From: Porcipelethomonas sp051893655
Lineage (GTDB): Bacteria; Bacillota; Clostridia; Oscillospirales; Ruminococcaceae
Direction: 5' to 3'
Assembly (NCBI RefSeq): GCF_051893655.1
Contig: NZ_JBJFHN010000130.1
Coordinates: 17,672-81,671 of the forward strand
DNA: 64,000 bases
The translations under genes and the position numbers were made by a program. The notes below the pieces were generated by a model. The model saw only the letters and a program-made list of their open reading frames with translations. It searched no databases and had not been told where the DNA came from. Positions 61,901-64,000 of the stretch are shown piece by piece. How positions within the stretch are numbered: the first letter of the stretch is position 1; each line of letters opens with the position of its first letter.

Positions 61901-63070
61901 ATGGAAAAAAATATTAAAGACGTTGACATAGTTCTTCTCAGGCGCAGACGCAAAAGAAGAAGACAGATGGTTAAATTTATAGCATTTTTAATGCTTGCGG
62001 GAATTATTCTGGGTTTGTATGTAAAGAGAGATTTATGGTTTCCGAAGCTTGAGGGAATCGGAAATAAATTCCACAGTGTTAAGTCCGGAGAGCTTTCAAG
62101 CGGAAATTTTCCTTTGAGCATTTCCGGCGGAATTGATTATCAGGTTGGAAATTTAAATGGATATCTGGCTATTTTAAGTGATGCTTATTTTTATATTTAT
62201 TCCGAGGATGGAGAACTTTATGAGGAGCGTCAGCATGCTTATGCAAACGCCATGCTTGAAACAGCCGGAAAAAAGGCTTTGATTTATGAATCAGGCGGAA
62301 ACAGATTCAGGATTGACAACAAGCGAAAAAACCTTTATACTAAAAAGATGGAGCAGAATATAATTTTCGCACGAATAAGCGAAAACGGAAATGTCGCTGT
62401 TGTAACAAGTTCTGACAGTTATATCTGTACGCTTACAGTTTTTGATGAATCCGGAGAGGAGATATACAGCAGAAACTGTGTTGAACGAGTTGTGGATCTC
62501 ACATTTAACAGTGACGGAACAGGATGTATTCTTGCTACTATTGACGCTGTAAACGGTTCCTTAACTTCTAAGATAATCTCTGTTTCATTTAATTCCAAAA
62601 AGGATAACTGGACTTCAGATGCTCTGGATTCCATGTGTCTTAAGGCGTATTATGACGGAAGCGGAATACTGGTGCTTGGGGATACAAAATGTGCATATTA
62701 TGATAACAAGGGTAAGCTGATTACTTCTTATGAATATCCGAGTAATATTGTAGACTGGGATTATCATAATGGTAAAATTGCAATGCTTTTTGAAAATGAG
62801 GTCAAGCGTCAGAGCTACCTTACAACTATGGACAGTGAAAAAAAGCAGCCTAATGAAACTGAATTTTTTAACAGCGGAGCAAAATGTGTAAGATTTGATG
62901 AAGATCAGATACTTGTTCTTGACAAGGAGGGAATCAATAAATATAATTTCAGCGGTGAAGGAGAAAAGAATATAAGCTCTGAAGGCTCTTATGATAGGTT
63001 TATAATAATTGATGATTATATTTTCCTTATGGGATATGACAGAATTGACAGAACGGACAGAATTGGTTAA
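61901..63070 (+). CDS. DUF5711-type membrane-anchored beta-propeller-like protein
   Basis: A 389-residue protein with a strongly basic N-terminus (LLRRRRKRRRQ), one membrane helix at about residues 25-41 and a long extracellular part made of short repeated beta-strands (NGNVAVVTSSDSYICTLTVF, GKKALIYESGGNRFRI), reminiscent of a propeller. It resembles clostridial DUF5711 proteins, whose function is unknown. AGGGGACAGG lies before the ATG. It sits between truA and a CvpA-like gene. Confidence 0.82.
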   Translation: MEKNIKDVDIVLLRRRRKRRRQMVKFIAFLMLAGIILGLYVKRDLWFPKLEGIGNKFHSVKSGELSSGNFPLSISGGIDYQVGNLNGYLAILSDAYFYIYSEDGELYEERQHAYANAMLETAGKKALIYESGGNRFRIDNKRKNLYTKKMEQNIIFARISENGNVAVVTSSDSYICTLTVFDESGEEIYSRNCVERVVDLTFNSDGTGCILATIDAVNGSLTSKIISVSFNSKKDNWTSDALDSMCLKAYYDGSGILVLGDTKCAYYDNKGKLITSYEYPSNIVDWDYHNGKIAMLFENEVKRQSYLTTMDSEKKQPNETEFFNSGAKCVRFDEDQILVLDKEGINKYNFSGEGEKNISSEGSYDRFIIIDDYIFLMGYDRIDRTDRIG

Positions 63071-63099
63071 ACGGGTAAAAGGAACGGAGTGTAAAACAA

Positions 63100-63981
63100 A
63101 TGGGAGCAGAATTCTGGTGGATATATGACATAATTTCGGTTGTGGTCATTATATTTTTTGTTGCTAACTGCGCCAGAAAGGGTTTTTCAAAGATTATAAT
63201 TGTGGTTATCGGCTGTGTACTTTCAATTGCGGCAGCCTGGATCATAAGTTCAAAAACAACGGATTTTATCTATGATAAGTTCGTAAAAAAAGACAGTATT
63301 GAAATTGTTGAGAAAACGCTGGATGGTTATAATCCGTCTGATGTTATAAGGGATGTAATTGAAAGTCAGGATTTTGCAGGAAATATAAGCAGTGAAAAAA
63401 TTGAAGCTATTTTACATACTGATAATATTCTTGATACACTTTATGATTACGCAAACAGTCAGGCAGGAAATGTTGTTGGAACATCTGATGATTTTGATGA
63501 GCAAATAATAAATGGATTTACAGAAAATTTTGCGGAAACTGTAGGAATAAATCTTCCGCCTTATGTTGTAAATGAAATAACAACAGCTATAACCGGAAAT
63601 GAGGAACTGTTTAATTCAACAGTTCGTATGATTGCTGATAATCCGGATGATCTTCCGGAATTTATTGAAGAAAACTATATACGTCAGCCGGCAAAAAGAA
63701 TTATAAAGGCAGCAGTATTTCTTATAGTTTATTTTATTCTTACAATTATAATAAGAATTGTGATTAACAGAACCTTTGAATTCGGACTGCTCAACGGTTA
63801 TGACCGTCTTGACAGATTTATGGGAGGAATTCTGGGATTTGTTGAGGCAATAGCTGCGGTGATTATTATAGCTGTGGCAGTAAAAGTTATGATAAATATT
63901 TCTGAAAGTGAAAATTCGCTGATAAGCGTTAAAGCAATAGAACAGACGAAAATTTTCAGACATTTTTATAATTTCATATAA
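63100..63981 (+). CDS. CvpA-like membrane protein
   Basis: A 293-residue protein with membrane helices near residues 8-23, 27-50, 200-222 and 245-267, and a long middle extracytoplasmic or cytoplasmic region (55-190) rich in acidic residues. The N-terminal WIYDIISVVVIIFFVANCARKGF and the C-terminal GGILGFVEAIAAVIIIAVAV match CvpA family topology, first named for colicin V production; its role in Firmicutes is unclear. It ends 19 bases before the window edge. GGAACGGAG is the ribosome binding region. Confidence 0.85.
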   Translation: MGAEFWWIYDIISVVVIIFFVANCARKGFSKIIIVVIGCVLSIAAAWIISSKTTDFIYDKFVKKDSIEIVEKTLDGYNPSDVIRDVIESQDFAGNISSEKIEAILHTDNILDTLYDYANSQAGNVVGTSDDFDEQIINGFTENFAETVGINLPPYVVNEITTAITGNEELFNSTVRMIADNPDDLPEFIEENYIRQPAKRIIKAAVFLIVYFILTIIIRIVINRTFEFGLLNGYDRLDRFMGGILGFVEAIAAVIIIAVAVKVMINISESENSLISVKAIEQTKIFRHFYNFI

Positions 63982-64000
63982 TGATATACGGGAAGTAAAA

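Noticed and set aside
1..64000. CRISPR array, prophage, transposase or integrase
   Set aside because: No direct-repeat/spacer pattern, phage gene block or transposase was recognised anywhere in the window.

Overview
The window looks like chromosomal DNA from an AT-rich anaerobic Firmicute, most likely a Ruminococcus-type member of the Oscillospirales. The gene order smc-ftsY-rdgB-yhbY-nadD-yqeK-LCP-rsfS, the efp/CD1247 pair, the SAM-I riboswitch before metK, the fermentative adhE and the energy-coupling-factor operon all fit that group. A type I dockerin on a leucine-rich-repeat protein points to a cellulosome- or amylosome-forming species. No phage, IS element or CRISPR array was seen.

Layout. 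1-12.8 kb: a co-directional housekeeping block covering chromosome structure (smc), protein targeting (ftsY), nucleotide clean-up, NAD synthesis, wall assembly, ribosome silencing and leuS, with two unknown membrane proteins. 12.8-19.9 kb: rpsU with its own promoter and a leader that can mask the ribosome binding site; yqeG; two paralogous membrane proteins; an endonuclease IV-like protein; aroQ; an M24 peptidase; efp; a zinc-ribbon protein; and riboswitch-controlled metK. 20-24 kb: an alcohol dehydrogenase with a Rex-like operator on the minus strand, then feoA-feoB and a small Cys-rich protein. 24-34.4 kb: a sensor diguanylate cyclase, a PP2C phosphatase, a minus-strand operon (DtxR-type regulator, membrane sensor-like protein, sbcD, sbcC), and a cation/proton antiporter behind a long leader that ends in a terminator. 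34.5-39.4 kb: tRNA-Ser(CGA), a D,D-carboxypeptidase, a C_GCAxxG_C_C protein, and adhE with a perfect Rex site.

39.5-49.7 kb is a sortase-assembled pilus locus: a coiled-coil protein, signal peptidase I, a 1561-residue adhesin-like protein with His/Cys repeats, the major pilin, a class C sortase, a minor pilin and a second sortase. It is followed by a secreted LRR-dockerin protein (49.8-51.3 kb). 51.4-64 kb returns to housekeeping genes: ruvCAB, glmM, an rRNA methyltransferase, ecfA1-ecfA2-ecfT, a YfhO-type membrane protein, truA, a DUF5711 protein and a CvpA-like protein.

How it fits together. The two alcohol dehydrogenases appear to share NADH/NAD control through Rex. The iron-uptake genes and the DtxR-type regulator could form one metal circuit. 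The pilus locus and dockerin protein are the accessory, surface-exposed part of the window. The most interesting unexplained elements are RNA-level: the antiporter leader with a terminator directly before the gene, the rpsU leader, a hairpin between the Shine-Dalgarno and start codon of metK, and an internal ribosome binding site at the domain boundary of adhE.
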